A stretch of DNA of 64,000 nt, taken from NCBI GenBank assembly GCA_017308495.1, contig JAFKES010000079.1, positions 1-64,000 of the forward strand, written 5' to 3'. This DNA is from Afipia sp. GTDB lineage: Bacteria > Pseudomonadota > Alphaproteobacteria > Rhizobiales > Xanthobacteraceae. Of the stretch, positions 25,369 through 34,915 are shown piece by piece (within the stretch, counting starts at the first letter, position 1; each line of letters begins with the position of its first letter). The position numbers were made by a program, and so were the translations under genes. The notes beneath the pieces are model-generated. The model saw only the letters and a program-made list of their open reading frames with translations, was not told the DNA's origin and made no database searches.

Positions 25369-26558
25369 AACTGCCCTCATTGCAGCGTCGCACATTGATG
25401 CTCATAGGCGTCGGAGCCGTGACTGCCGCCTTGTTCGGCTACGTGGTGTTGCGCTCCGGGCCGCTGGCGCCGGTCGCTGTCACGACCACTGCCGTCGAGG
25501 TCCGCTCAATCTCGCCCGCGCTATTCGGCGTCGGCACGGTTGAAGCTCGTTTCTCTTACAAGATCGGCCCCACCATCGCAGGCCGCGTCGCCAAGATAAA
25601 TGTTGATGTGGGCGATAGGGTACGAGCCGGCCAGATCCTGGCGGAAATGGACCCGGTAGACCTCGACGCGCGCATCGCAGCGCTTGATGCGGCGATCGGC
25701 CGAGCAGAAGCATCTATAAAGACTGCGGAAGCACAGGTCGACGATGCGCTGGCACGCAAGGATTTCGCGCTTGCCCAGGCGAAACGTTATGAAGAACTCT
25801 GGAAGACCCGCGCCGTCAGCGAAGTCGCGGTGGAAACCAAGCGGCAGGACAGCCAGGTGGCTGACGCTGCTCTCTCGGCCGCTCGGTCGAATCTTCTGGC
25901 GTCGCAACAGGATCTGCAACGCAATCGCGCCGACCGCGACGGCCTGATCAAGCAGCGAGAAAATCTGGTTCTGTGTGCGCCGGTCGACGGAGTGATTGCA
26001 GCACGCAAAGCCGAACCGGGAACGACCATAGTTGCCGGCCAGGCGGTCATAGAAATGATCGACCCGAAGAATCTCTGGATCAATGCTCGGTTCGATCAGA
26101 TTGCAGCAACAGGCCTGCGGCAGGACCTGTCTGCCTCGATTGCATTGCGGTCTCGCGCCGGCAAAGGCGTACCGGGACGAGTAGCGCGCGTGGAAGTCCT
26201 CGCTGATGCGGTGACGGAAGAAAATCTGGCCAAGGTGGAGTTCGACACGCTTCCCGAGCCGCTGCCTCCGATCGGAGAGTTGGCCGAAGTATCGGTCGCC
26301 CTGCCTCAGCTTGCCGCGATGCCGGCGATCCCGAACGCTGCGATCCAGAATGTTGGCGGCAAATTGGGCGTCTGGAAAATCGAAGACGGGAAAACCCGAT
26401 TTACGGTCGTCCAACTTGGGGCCGCAGACCTGGAGGGGGTCGTACAGGTCACAAAAGGCCTGAAGGCCGGCGATCAGATTGTTGTTCACAGCGCATCCAG
26501 ATTGGGCAGTACGAACCGCATTCGTGTAGCCGACAATCCTGCGGAGCTACTGAAATGA
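25365..26558 (+). CDS. HlyD/RND-type periplasmic adaptor (membrane fusion protein)
   Basis: 397 aa from GTG 25365, overlapping the preceding stop (GTGA). One N-terminal anchor helix (about 11-35) is followed by a biotinyl-lipoyl half (IAGRVAKINVDVGDRVRAGQIL), a long coiled-coil hairpin (about 95-195) and the second lipoyl half (LCAPVDGVIAARKAEPGTTI), then beta-barrel and membrane-proximal domains. It links an inner-membrane ABC exporter to an outer-membrane channel. It is translationally coupled at both ends, in a TetR/TetR-like/HlyD/FtsX/ABC operon resembling devBCA. Confidence 0.92.
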   Translation: MKLPSLQRRTLMLIGVGAVTAALFGYVVLRSGPLAPVAVTTTAVEVRSISPALFGVGTVEARFSYKIGPTIAGRVAKINVDVGDRVRAGQILAEMDPVDLDARIAALDAAIGRAEASIKTAEAQVDDALARKDFALAQAKRYEELWKTRAVSEVAVETKRQDSQVADAALSAARSNLLASQQDLQRNRADRDGLIKQRENLVLCAPVDGVIAARKAEPGTTIVAGQAVIEMIDPKNLWINARFDQIAATGLRQDLSASIALRSRAGKGVPGRVARVEVLADAVTEENLAKVEFDTLPEPLPPIGELAEVSVALPQLAAMPAIPNAAIQNVGGKLGVWKIEDGKTRFTVVQLGAADLEGVVQVTKGLKAGDQIVVHSASRLGSTNRIRVADNPAELLK

Positions 26559-27757
26559 TTAGTCTCGCTGGACGCGACATTCTGCATTCATGGGGCAAGT
26601 TCGTCTTCACGGGGGTCGGGCTTGGTCTGCTCATCGGTGTGACCTTCACCATGGCCGGCGTCTATCGAGGGATGGTTGATGACGGCAAGGTGCTGCTCGA
26701 CAACAGCGGCGCCGATATGTGGGTCGTCCAGCAAAACACACTCGGCCCATACGCGGAATCCTCAAGCATCAATGATGACATCTATCGCGTGATCCTCGCG
26801 ATCCCCGGTGTCGAGCGGGTCGCTAACGTCACCTATCTGACGATGCAGGTTCGAAAAGGAAACTCGGACGTGCGTGCCATGGTGGTGGGCATCGCGCCGG
26901 GAGACATGGCGACACCCGGCCGGCCGCCGTTTCTTGTCGCGGGGCGGCAGATCACGCGCAGCCACTACGAGGCGGTGGCCGATGTTGCTACGGGATTCTC
27001 CCTGGGGGACACGATCGTTATCCGACGGAACCACTATACGGTTGTGGGCCTCACTCGGCGTACGGTATCGTCGGGTGGCGATCCGATGGTCTTCATCCCG
27101 CTGAAGGACGCGCAGGAAGCGCAATTCCTCAAGGACAACGACTCCATAGTCCGTCAGCGCCGGCGCACCAGCGAAAATCCAGAGTTCAACCGGCCCTGGG
27201 TGCCTGGCTTGCTGGACGCAGTGATCGCCTTGCAAAACAGCAACCCTTACGTGAACGCAGTCCTCGTCCGCGTCAAACCTGGCTATGACCCGGAGCGCAT
27301 TGCAACTGACATAGCAAGGTGGAAGCGGCTGACGGTTTATACGCGACCGCAGATGGAAGAGATTCTGATCGGGAAACTCATCGCGACGTCCGCCAAGCAG
27401 ATCGGCATGTTCCTCGCCATCCTGGCCATCGTCAGCGCCGCCATCGTCGCCTTCATCATCTACACGCTCACGATGGACAAGATACGCGAGATTGCTGTGC
27501 TGAAACTGATCGGCACGCGCAATCGAACCATCGCGGCCATGATTCTGCAGCAGGCGGTCGTGCTCGGACTGATAGGCTTCGTCGTCGGCAAGATCACGGC
27601 GACCTTCGCGGCGCCTCTCTTCCCAAAATTCGTTCTTCTTCTCTCCGTCGACACGATGATCGGGCTCATAGGCGTCATCGTCATCTGTGCGTTCGCCAGC
27701 GTCGTCGCCATCCGCATGGCGCTCAAGGTCGATCCCGCCGAGGCGATCGGGGGCTGA
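26555..27757 (+). CDS. FtsX/DevC-type ABC transporter permease
   Basis: 400 aa, ATGA overlap with the adaptor gene. One membrane helix lies near the N-terminus (about 15-38), followed by a large periplasmic MacB-like domain (about 40-270) and three helices at about 280-390. KIREIAVLKLIGTRNRTIAAMI is the typical coupling segment before helix 3. With the adaptor and the ATPase it forms a MacAB/DevBCA-type exporter. The substrate is unknown, and no outer-membrane channel gene is present nearby. Confidence 0.9.
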   Translation: MISLAGRDILHSWGKFVFTGVGLGLLIGVTFTMAGVYRGMVDDGKVLLDNSGADMWVVQQNTLGPYAESSSINDDIYRVILAIPGVERVANVTYLTMQVRKGNSDVRAMVVGIAPGDMATPGRPPFLVAGRQITRSHYEAVADVATGFSLGDTIVIRRNHYTVVGLTRRTVSSGGDPMVFIPLKDAQEAQFLKDNDSIVRQRRRTSENPEFNRPWVPGLLDAVIALQNSNPYVNAVLVRVKPGYDPERIATDIARWKRLTVYTRPQMEEILIGKLIATSAKQIGMFLAILAIVSAAIVAFIIYTLTMDKIREIAVLKLIGTRNRTIAAMILQQAVVLGLIGFVVGKITATFAAPLFPKFVLLLSVDTMIGLIGVIVICAFASVVAIRMALKVDPAEAIGG

Positions 27758-27758
27758 G

Positions 27759-28469
27759 ATGGGCAGCGGCGGAATCCTCATCGAAAAAATCAGGAAGCGG
27801 TATGGCAGCGGCGATACCGCGGTCGACGCCCTGAAAGACATCAATATGCAGGTTGCACCCGGCGAGGTGGTCGGCCTGATCGGCCCGTCGGGCTCGGGCA
27901 AGAGTACGTTGCTCAAAGCCCTGGGTGCGGTCATCGACCCGACTGGTGGGCGCATGACCCTCGGCGACGAGACGATCTATAATGATAGCTGGAGCATCCC
28001 TGATCTTCGCGCGTTGCGACGCGACAAGATCGGCTTCGTCTTCCAGGCACCCTACCTCATCCCCTTTCTGGACGTCACCGACAATATCGCGCTGCTACCC
28101 ATGCTGGCCGGCGTCCCCAACAATGAATCCCGTCGACGCGCGCGGGAGCTTCTAAAGGCGCTCGATGTCGAACATCGCGCTACTGCAATGCCCTCGCAAC
28201 TTTCCGGTGGGGAGCAGCAGCGTGTGGCGATCGCGCGCGGTCTGGTCAATCGGCCGCCGGTTATTCTTGCTGATGAGCCTACGGCGCCGCTCGACAGCGT
28301 GCGAGCGCTGACCGTGATCCGCATTCTCAATGAAATGGCCGCTCAATTCGGAACGGCCATCATCGTCGTCACGCACGACGAGAAAATCATCCCGACCTTC
28401 AAGCGCATCTACCACATCAGAGATGGCGTAACTCTCGAAGAGGCTGGAGAGGGGCGCGGTTTCGAATGA
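27759..28469 (+). CDS. ABC transporter ATPase (LolD/DevA type)
   Basis: 236 aa, ATG one base after the permease stop. Walker A is GPSGSGKST, the signature LSGGEQQR, Walker B VILADEP, and the H-loop VVTHD. The D-loop region reads [14 protein letters not shown] is common in this family. It powers the FtsX-type permease encoded just before it. Its own stop overlaps the start of a doubtful hypothetical gene. Confidence 0.93.
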   Translation: MGSGGILIEKIRKRYGSGDTAVDALKDINMQVAPGEVVGLIGPSGSGKSTLLKALGAVIDPTGGRMTLGDETIYNDSWSIPDLRALRRDKIGFVFQAPYLIPFLDVTDNIALLPMLAGVPNNESRRRARELLKALDVEHRATAMPSQLSGGEQQRVAIARGLVNRPPVILADEPTAPLDSVRALTVIRILNEMAAQFGTAIIVVTHDEKIIPTFKRIYHIRDGVTLEEAGEGRGFE

Positions 28470-28966
28470 GCACAGCCTCTCGAACTATATCAACATTCCG
28501 TAAGTCGGGAGCGAGCTTGGAGGAGGTGAGAAGCCATGAGCAACATTGTCGAACTATGGCAGATAACAATACTCAGATGCTTCATTCAGCTCCCGCCTGG
28601 CGAGCACTCCTTGTCGTCCCTTTTCATCGAAACTCCAGCACGAAACACACTTCAATGCAGATGCAAGGTCGATCTTTTTCGACCGGACCTAGGGTGAATT
28701 TTCTGCGGAACACTTTCCTGAATTTTTGTGGATTTGCGTTTCTCGCGTTGTTGGGAGTCTTCCTTATTATGTTGCTTATAATATTCGCTGTGGTGGCGAT
28801 CGGATTCTACGTAGCCGTTGGCTCTCATAATCTAAGCAGTCGGGCATTGCGGATAGGCTACGTCAGGGCTGCAAAAATTGGAAAGCTGCTTCGGTGCACC
28901 CTGTCAATGATCTCGATTCGGATAAAAAGATCGCTCCTGAAATTGCGATCGAGAACGAAGCGCTAG
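28466..28966 (+). CDS. Hypothetical single-span membrane protein, doubtful
   Basis: 166 codons overlapping the ATPase stop by ATGA. The first 75 residues look unlike a normal protein; then comes a strong hydrophobic helix (about 84-118, AFLALLGVFLIMLLIIFAVV) and a basic tail (RIKRSLLKLRSRTKR). A shorter gene starting near 28694 (GTG before NFLRNTFLNFCG) would contain just the membrane part. The stretch is A+T richer than the operon. I do not recognise a family. Confidence 0.35.
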   Translation: MSTASRTISTFRKSGASLEEVRSHEQHCRTMADNNTQMLHSAPAWRALLVVPFHRNSSTKHTSMQMQGRSFSTGPRVNFLRNTFLNFCGFAFLALLGVFLIMLLIIFAVVAIGFYVAVGSHNLSSRALRIGYVRAAKIGKLLRCTLSMISIRIKRSLLKLRSRTKR

Positions 28967-29019
28967 GAGCGCGGCCGCCTCATCGCTTGTCATCATGTCA
29001 AAATAAGGAGTTTGCACCC

Positions 29020-29430
29020 ATGAGCTTGAATTCATCGACTGCCCCGTCGCGTTTCGATACGAACATCAAAACGCATCGTCACACGACATGGCTTATCGGC
29101 ATGATTGCTGGCGTAGTAATGCAAATGACTAGGGCGCCGGCTCAGGTTTCTGACCCCAACGCATCATTGGCGGCAAAGGTTGCCGATGGACGTCCGTGGA
29201 AAATGACGATGGAAGATGGTCGTCCCGGCACCCTTATTCTTTTTCAGAATGGGACAGGCAAGATGACGGGCGGACTGATGGAGTTGACTCCAAAATGGCG
29301 ATCGACGCCGGATGGTCTTTGTCTCAAGCCGGGAGCACTGCTTCCTGAGCGTTGTGTGCAATTGATTCGCACTAGTAATGGATATGTCGGGCTCCGAGAG
29401 GGCAAACAGACCTTCAAATTGGAACGGTAG
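29020..29430 (+). CDS. Hypothetical exported protein, 136 aa
   Basis: ATG 29020 follows AAGGAG. The N-terminus is long and polar, then a hydrophobic stretch (TTWLIGMIAGVVMQM) and RAPAQVS, a plausible signal-peptidase site. The mature domain of about 95 residues has beta-strand-like repeats: WKMTMEDGRPGTLILFQNGTGKM, then LCLKPGALLPERCVQL with two Cys. The family is not recognised. It shares an A+T-rich stretch with the next gene and is probably carried with the export operon. Confidence 0.55.
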   Translation: MSLNSSTAPSRFDTNIKTHRHTTWLIGMIAGVVMQMTRAPAQVSDPNASLAAKVADGRPWKMTMEDGRPGTLILFQNGTGKMTGGLMELTPKWRSTPDGLCLKPGALLPERCVQLIRTSNGYVGLREGKQTFKLER

Positions 29431-29465
29431 TGCGCGCCTTCCGAAATGGATGAGGAGGAAAGGTC

Positions 29466-29906
29466 ATGGTGTCTGTCTGGACATCAAATCCGGTGATTAA
29501 AGTACTTTCTGGAATCGCGATCCTGTTCGGAATAGCTACGCTTGTTTCCGGAGGGCGTGCTCTTTTTGAGCTACATGGGACAGAAAATTCGGCGGCAAAA
29601 ATTGTGCCTTTCGTATTGTATTTCAATTTTGCAGCCGGCTTTGCGTATATTATCAGCGGCGTTGGATTGATTCTGAAACGCAGGTGGGCGCCCGTATCTG
29701 CGGTGGCAATTACTATAGCGACCACCATAGTCTTTCTTGGTTTAGGTGGCTGGATATTGGCAGGCAACGCTTACGAAATGCAGACTGTCGTCGCGATGAG
29801 CCTGCGAACGGCATTTTGGTTTGGCGTAAGCGTCATTTCATCAATTAGATGCCGTGAATACTCGCTTTCGCCCGATGCACAAAACGATCCACCATCGAAC
29901 CAATAA
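29466..29906 (+). CDS. Four-helix membrane protein, paralogue of the 39741-40118 gene
   Basis: 146 aa with four predicted membrane helices. It aligns along its length with the 125-aa protein at 39741: SGGRALF, VPFVL-FNF-AGFAY, a G-GL loop, RWAP/RWAG, and AYE followed by MSLR all coincide. No function is known to me. Each copy lies at an edge of the TetR-export-PHA segment, which suggests that the two halves of this segment share an origin. Confidence 0.65.
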   Translation: MVSVWTSNPVIKVLSGIAILFGIATLVSGGRALFELHGTENSAAKIVPFVLYFNFAAGFAYIISGVGLILKRRWAPVSAVAITIATTIVFLGLGGWILAGNAYEMQTVVAMSLRTAFWFGVSVISSIRCREYSLSPDAQNDPPSNQ

Positions 29907-30071
29907 TAGTGCGCGGGAACTCCCGTAACAATGAGGAAGCGTTCGGCCACGCTTCCAATGAAGTCGTGCTCAACGGCGCTGCGATGTCGAGGGGATGGAG
30001 TAGGACCGTTCGACTTATACGCATAAGCGCTGGCGCGACTGTTCGAAGTCGAAATGCGAGAACATAGCGGA

Positions 30072-30521
30072 TTAACCCTGTTTCAGCACAGTTCCATCCA
30101 CCTCCTTCACGGTGACATTGAACGGAATGCCAGCGCGCACGCTCTGGGACACGGTGCAGAAATCCTCAAACTGTTCCAGTGCACGATCGAGCCGCGGCAG
30201 GGTATCGGCCGCGACTCCCAGCGTGATCGCCACATTGACGCCGGTTACGCGCAGCCGGTTCTGTTCATTGCGGCTAACTTCCCAGGTTGCCGTAGTGACG
30301 AGGTGTCCAGGGTCGCCCTTGAACTTGCCGATCGCGAATACCAGGCTGGCTGACAGACAATTCGCCATCGCAGCTGCCAGCAGATGGGTTGGCGCTGGGC
30401 CTGTGCCGTCGCCGATCGGCGGGGTCTCGTCACCCATGATCTGTCCAAGTCCAGGTTCAAAATCGATCAGAAACTTGAATTTGTCTTGGCGCGTAATGGT
30501 GACAGAGTGCGTTTCGTTCAT
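30072..30521 (-). CDS. OsmC-family peroxide-detoxifying or thiol protein
   Basis: 149 aa from ATG 30521 (GGAG nine bases upstream). The OsmC/Ohr fold is evident. One redox Cys lies in LLAAAMANCLSASL and the second in EQFEDFCTVSQSVRAG, preceded by the conserved PPIGDGTGPAPTHLL loop. Such proteins reduce organic hydroperoxides or act on related thiol substrates. It is isolated from the neighbouring operons, with 165 bases of non-coding DNA downstream and about 320 upstream. Confidence 0.88.
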   Translation of the reverse strand: MNETHSVTITRQDKFKFLIDFEPGLGQIMGDETPPIGDGTGPAPTHLLAAAMANCLSASLVFAIGKFKGDPGHLVTTATWEVSRNEQNRLRVTGVNVAITLGVAADTLPRLDRALEQFEDFCTVSQSVRAGIPFNVTVKEVDGTVLKQG

Positions 30522-30536
30522 GAAGCAAGACTCCAT

Positions 30537-30843
30537 TATCTGGATGGCAAGTGATTATGCATGGCATGTCAGCAGATTTAACAGGATGTTCATGCACAGG
30601 CTGAGCACCTTCTCTGCTGCCTGACGGTCTGGCAAGGCAACCCTCAATCACGCTTCGCGCCATGATCTCTCGACCTTTCGGCACTGAGAGGCACATTTTT
30701 ATGCCTGACCATTCGGTCTTCAGGAGATTGGCTAAAGCTTCGACAACCGCAGCCTCTTCGTTCATGTTCGGATGGCCCCCCCCTGAAAGCTCACATCTAG
30801 CCCCGCGGTCGCTGCGTAAAAGAAGGGATACGGGTCTTCGGTT
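30537..30843. other. Intergenic stretch without a confident gene
   Basis: Between the OsmC gene and the ABC-2 permease. A minus-strand open frame here begins NEEAAVVEALANLLKTEWSG, which looks protein-like. It loses that character after about 45 residues and then runs into the osmC start region, so it is at best a decayed remnant. A run of nine G on the minus strand (GGGGGGGGG/C tract near 30778) is also present. No promoter or RNA gene could be assigned. Confidence 0.4.
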
Positions 30844-31962
30844 TCATTGGAGGCGTCCTCGGACGAATACCGTCGCCATCGTTAGCGTGGCCAAGGCGAT
30901 GATCGCCAGCGGCCACAGGCTAGCGAGAATGTCACCGGGCGGCATGGCTTTGAGAAAGCTGCCTTCGACAATGATGAGGAAGTGGGTCAGCGGAATGGCC
31001 TGGGCCAGCCATTGCAGGACCACTGGCATGTTTTCTACCGGTGTAGCAAAGCCGGACATCAGTACCGCCGGCACGCCAATGGCGAATGCACCCAGAATGG
31101 CCTGCTGCTGCGTCATGCTAACCGCGGAAATCATGAGGCCGATGCCGACCACCGACAGGATGAATAGCACCAGGCTCGCAAGCAGCAACCCGAACGAGCC
31201 GGTAAAGGGAATGCCGAACAAAAACACGCCTGCACTGATCATGAAAAGACCCAGCAGGGTGCCGATCGCTAGCGCCGGCAGTGACTTTGAAATGATGATT
31301 TCCGGCGTTGAGGTAGGCGACACCAGTAACTGGTCGAAGGTGCCCAACTCGCGTTCGCGCGCAATCGACAGCGAGGTGATGAGCAGCGCGCTGAACAGCG
31401 CCAGAATACCCGTAAGACCGGGTACGATGAACCAGCGGTAGACCAGGTTCGGATTGAACCAGTGACGCACGACCACAGGTGTTAGCGCTTGCGCGTCGGG
31501 CACGACTTCGGCGCTGACATCGGCCGCTATGGTGGACAGATAGGCGACAGTGATCTGACCGGAGTTGCTGCGCCGGCCATCGACCAGCACCTGTGTGCGG
31601 CCGCTGTCACCGGCAGCAATCGTGCGTGAAAAATCGACTGGGATGGCAAGCGCGGCGATCACCTCGCCTCGGTCGATCAACTCGTGTAGATGCCGCTGGC
31701 TGTCCACGTGCCGGACTTGGGTGATGAAGCGGGCGCTATTCAGGCGCTGTACCAGTTCGTGCGACCAGCGGCCCGCATCCTGGTTATACACGGCGATGTC
31801 GACATTGCGCACTTCCAGCGTTGCGGCAAAAGCGAACACGAGCAGTTGCAGGATGGGCGGCACAAACACCACCATGCGGCTGCGCGGATCGCGTAGGACG
31901 CTGAGAATCTCCTTGATGAACTGCGCCCGCAATCGGGTGAAGCTGAAGATGGAGCTGGGCAT
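30844..31962 (-). CDS. ABC-2 type permease (YbhR-like)
   Basis: 372 aa from ATG 31962, four bases after the previous stop. The first helix (about 25-45) follows KEILSVLRDPRSRMVVFVPP, then a periplasmic domain (about 50-175), and five helices to the end, including the conserved RERELGTFDQLLVSPTSTPEIIISK cytosolic loop. It is the last gene of a four-gene operon ordered adaptor, double ATPase, permease, permease, as in E. coli ybhGFSR. That system is linked to drug sensitivity; the substrate here is unknown. Confidence 0.92.
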   Translation of the reverse strand: MPSSIFSFTRLRAQFIKEILSVLRDPRSRMVVFVPPILQLLVFAFAATLEVRNVDIAVYNQDAGRWSHELVQRLNSARFITQVRHVDSQRHLHELIDRGEVIAALAIPVDFSRTIAAGDSGRTQVLVDGRRSNSGQITVAYLSTIAADVSAEVVPDAQALTPVVVRHWFNPNLVYRWFIVPGLTGILALFSALLITSLSIARERELGTFDQLLVSPTSTPEIIISKSLPALAIGTLLGLFMISAGVFLFGIPFTGSFGLLLASLVLFILSVVGIGLMISAVSMTQQQAILGAFAIGVPAVLMSGFATPVENMPVVLQWLAQAIPLTHFLIIVEGSFLKAMPPGDILASLWPLAIIALATLTMATVFVRGRLQ

Positions 31963-31966
31963 GGGC

Positions 31967-33136
31967 CTACTCCAGGTTCTTGCGTGTGGCGCGCTGGGCA
32001 AGGATGAAAAACACGACACCGATGGCAGCCATCGCCAATAGATTGCGAGTGAATACCGTCCAGATATCTCCGGCCAGGAACACCGTCTTGAGCGATTCGA
32101 CGAAGTAGCGCGCCGGAATCAGCCGGGTAATGGCGCGGATCGGTGCCGGCATGGCGTCAATCTCGTACAGGAAGCCCGAGAGCATGAAGGCTGGCAAAAA
32201 GCCAGTGAACAGCGCGATCTGCGCCGCCAGAAACTGGTTGCGCGCCAGCGATGAGATGAGCAGACCTTGACCCAGCGCCGGTGCCATGAACACCGCCGAC
32301 AGCAGTAGCAGCGCTGCCAGCGAGCCGCGCAGCGGCACACCAAACACGAACACGGCCAGCGCTGCCGCACCCAACGTGGACAGCATGCCGAGCACGAAAT
32401 ACGGCAGTAGCTTGCCGATCAGGATTTCTACCACCGAGGCGGGCGTGGACAGCACGGCCTCCATGGTGCCGCGTTCCCATTCGCGCGCCACCACCAGCGC
32501 GGTCAGCATGGTGCCGATGATGGTCATCACAATGGCGATGGCGCCGGGGATCAGCGCGCGGCGGCTCTCGAGTTCGGGGTTGAACCAGTAGCGCGGCTCC
32601 AGCACCACGGCCTGGGCGGGCGCTGCAACATCAAGCCCCGCGCGCCAGCTTTGGACCACACCCCGGGCATAGTTTTCGACGTAGTTGGCGGTGTTGGGAT
32701 AGGAGCCATCGGTGATGATTTGCACCAGCGGTTCACTGCCCCGCTGGGCCAGACGTCGCTCGAAGTCCTGCGGGATCACCACGTAGCCACGCAACTCGCC
32801 GGAGACGAGCTTGTCGGCCACTTCGCGCCGGTCGTGGGCAAAGTGCGCATCCAGAAAGCGGGTACCGGAAAAAGCGGCAGCCAACTCTTGCGCGGCGGCG
32901 CCGGGTGATTCCAGCACTACGCCGACGCGGACATCCTTGGCATCCAGCGACACTGCATAGGCAAACAGCAGCAGCAAGACCACCGGCAACACGAACGCGA
33001 TCAGCAGCGTCGACGGGTCGCGCAGCGCCTGCAGGCTTTCTTTGTAAACCAGTGCCGTGAGGCGCTGCAGGTTGAAGCGGCGCAGGCTGGCTCGCCTCGC
33101 ACTATCTCCGTCCTTGGATCGTGGGGCGGCGTTCAT
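31967..33136 (-). CDS. ABC-2 type permease (YbhS-like)
   Basis: 389 aa, ATGA overlap with the ATPase gene. It has the same architecture as its downstream partner: helix 1 after YKESLQALRDPSTLLIAFVLP, a periplasmic domain to about 205, then five helices around EWERGTMEAVLSTPASVVEILIGK. The two permeases probably form a heterodimer. GC content and codon use are typical of a high-G+C host. Confidence 0.92.
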   Translation of the reverse strand: MNAAPRSKDGDSARRASLRRFNLQRLTALVYKESLQALRDPSTLLIAFVLPVVLLLLFAYAVSLDAKDVRVGVVLESPGAAAQELAAAFSGTRFLDAHFAHDRREVADKLVSGELRGYVVIPQDFERRLAQRGSEPLVQIITDGSYPNTANYVENYARGVVQSWRAGLDVAAPAQAVVLEPRYWFNPELESRRALIPGAIAIVMTIIGTMLTALVVAREWERGTMEAVLSTPASVVEILIGKLLPYFVLGMLSTLGAAALAVFVFGVPLRGSLAALLLLSAVFMAPALGQGLLISSLARNQFLAAQIALFTGFLPAFMLSGFLYEIDAMPAPIRAITRLIPARYFVESLKTVFLAGDIWTVFTRNLLAMAAIGVVFFILAQRATRKNLE

Positions 33137-34914
33137 GCGGTCGCTTCCATTTCACGGTCTGCGGACTCCACCAGATGAATGAAGGCATCCTCCATGGTCG
33201 GATCCGGCCGCTCGGCATTGGCGGTGACACGCTTGAGCGCATCGGGGGTATCCAGCGCAATGAGTCGGGCACGCGAGAGCATGGCCACCCGGTCGCAGTA
33301 TTCGGCCTCGTCCATGAAGTGGGTGGTAACCATGATGGTCACGCCCTTGCGCGCCAGGCCGTTGATGTGAGTCCAAAATTCACGTCGGGTGATGGGATCC
33401 ACGCCCGAAGTGGGTTCGTCGAGGAACAGCACGGGAGGCCGATGCATGAGCGAGCATGCCAGTGCCAGGCGCTGCTTGTGCCCCAGCGGCAGGGAATCGG
33501 GCGTGGCGGACAACCAGTCGCCCAGATCGAAGGTTGCTATCATCTCCTCGATGCGTTCGCGTCGTGTATCCCCGTCCAATTGATACACCCCGGCCGAGAA
33601 CTCCAGGTTTTGCCGCACCGAGAGCAGGCCATAGAGCGAAAACTTTTGCGCCATGTAGCCAAGTCGGCTCTTTGCCGCGCCGGTCGCTCGGCGCAAATCG
33701 TGCCCCACCACATGCGCCTCACCTGCGGTCGGCTTAAGCAGGCCGCACAGCATCTTGAAGGTGGTGGATTTGCCGGCGCCGTTGGGCCCGAGCAGGCCAA
33801 AGATTTCGCCCTTTTGGACCTCGAAGCTGACGTTGTCGGTGGCGGTGAATTCGCCGAAACGCTTGGTGAGATTCCGACAAGACACGGCAATATCGGAACC
33901 CAGTTCGACCGGTGGCAGGCGCTCGGCCAGGGCTGAGGTGCCACCGGGGCCGCCGCCGAGCAGATCGATGAAGGCGTCCTCGAAGCGAGCGGGTACCGGC
34001 GCCAGCCGCACTTGCGCCTGATCGGCCAGCGCCTGGATCTGCTTCGCTTGCGCGCCGTCGCGCAGCACTACGCGCACGCCAGCCCCCTGAATCACGCCAT
34101 CGCTCACGCTGTCGAGATCGAGTGCTTCGGTCAGGACCGCCCGGCGCTCGGCGCCCACGTCTTCCAGACGGAAACTGCGACCTTCGAGCTGTGCAGTCAG
34201 TTCTTGCGGCGGGCCATCGAACAAGAGTTGGCCCTGGTTCAGCAACAGCACACTCTCGCAGCGCTCAGCCTCGTCAAGATAGGCGGTAGACCAGACCACC
34301 GCCATGCCTTCGTCGGTGAGTGCCTGTACCATGCGCCACAAATCCTGGCGGCTGACCGGATCGACTCCTACTCCGGGCTCATCCAGCAAGAGGACCTTGG
34401 GCCGCGCCATGAGCGCACAGGCCAAGCCCAGCTTCTGTTTCATACCACCGGAGAGCTTTCCAGCCAGACGCTTGGTAAAGGGGCCAAGCCGCGTGAAGTC
34501 GAGCAACTCAGCAAACAGATCGGCGTTGCGGTCCGCGTCCATGCCGCGCAACTGTGCATACAGGCGCATGTTCTCGATCACTGACAGGTCTTCATACAAA
34601 CCGAAGCGCTGCGGCATGTAACCACTGGCGACGTGAATGGCGTCGTTGTCCCGCACCACGTCGTACCCGGCCAACGTGACGTGGCCGGCGTTGGGTGCCA
34701 GGAGGCCGGTCAGAATCCGCATCAGCGTCGTCTTGCCAGCGCCGTCCGGGCCAACCAGACCCGTCAATCGCCCGTAGTGGATGCGCGCACTCAAATTCCG
34801 CAAGGCCCGTACGTCGCCAAAATGCTTGTCCACACCTTCGATCACGACGGCTGCGGCATCTGCGTTTGCGTTCGAGCTGTTCGGCGCAGCTGCAATAACG
34901 GCGCTCGCTTGCAT
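33133..34914 (-). CDS. Double ABC ATPase of a YbhF-like exporter
   Basis: 593 aa with two nucleotide-binding domains. NBD1 has Walker A GPDGAGKTT (about 55), signature LSGGMKQK and Walker B LLLDEPGVGVD. NBD2 has GPNGAGKSTT (about 367) and LFLDEPTSGVD, with a diverged signature reading LPLGHKQR. Both domains have intact Walker Lys and Glu residues or close equivalents. The linker (about 250-330) is poorly conserved. It overlaps the downstream permease and lies one base after the adaptor stop, so it is part of one transcript. Confidence 0.93.
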   Translation of the reverse strand: MQASAVIAAAPNSSNANADAAAVVIEGVDKHFGDVRALRNLSARIHYGRLTGLVGPDGAGKTTLMRILTGLLAPNAGHVTLAGYDVVRDNDAIHVASGYMPQRFGLYEDLSVIENMRLYAQLRGMDADRNADLFAELLDFTRLGPFTKRLAGKLSGGMKQKLGLACALMARPKVLLLDEPGVGVDPVSRQDLWRMVQALTDEGMAVVWSTAYLDEAERCESVLLLNQGQLLFDGPPQELTAQLEGRSFRLEDVGAERRAVLTEALDLDSVSDGVIQGAGVRVVLRDGAQAKQIQALADQAQVRLAPVPARFEDAFIDLLGGGPGGTSALAERLPPVELGSDIAVSCRNLTKRFGEFTATDNVSFEVQKGEIFGLLGPNGAGKSTTFKMLCGLLKPTAGEAHVVGHDLRRATGAAKSRLGYMAQKFSLYGLLSVRQNLEFSAGVYQLDGDTRRERIEEMIATFDLGDWLSATPDSLPLGHKQRLALACSLMHRPPVLFLDEPTSGVDPITRREFWTHINGLARKGVTIMVTTHFMDEAEYCDRVAMLSRARLIALDTPDALKRVTANAERPDPTMEDAFIHLVESADREMEATA

Positions 34915-34915
34915 C

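Noticed and set aside
30457..30765. Minus-strand 102-codon frame upstream of the OsmC gene
   Set aside because: The first 45 residues look protein-like but the rest is the shadow of the osmC start region; at best a remnant.
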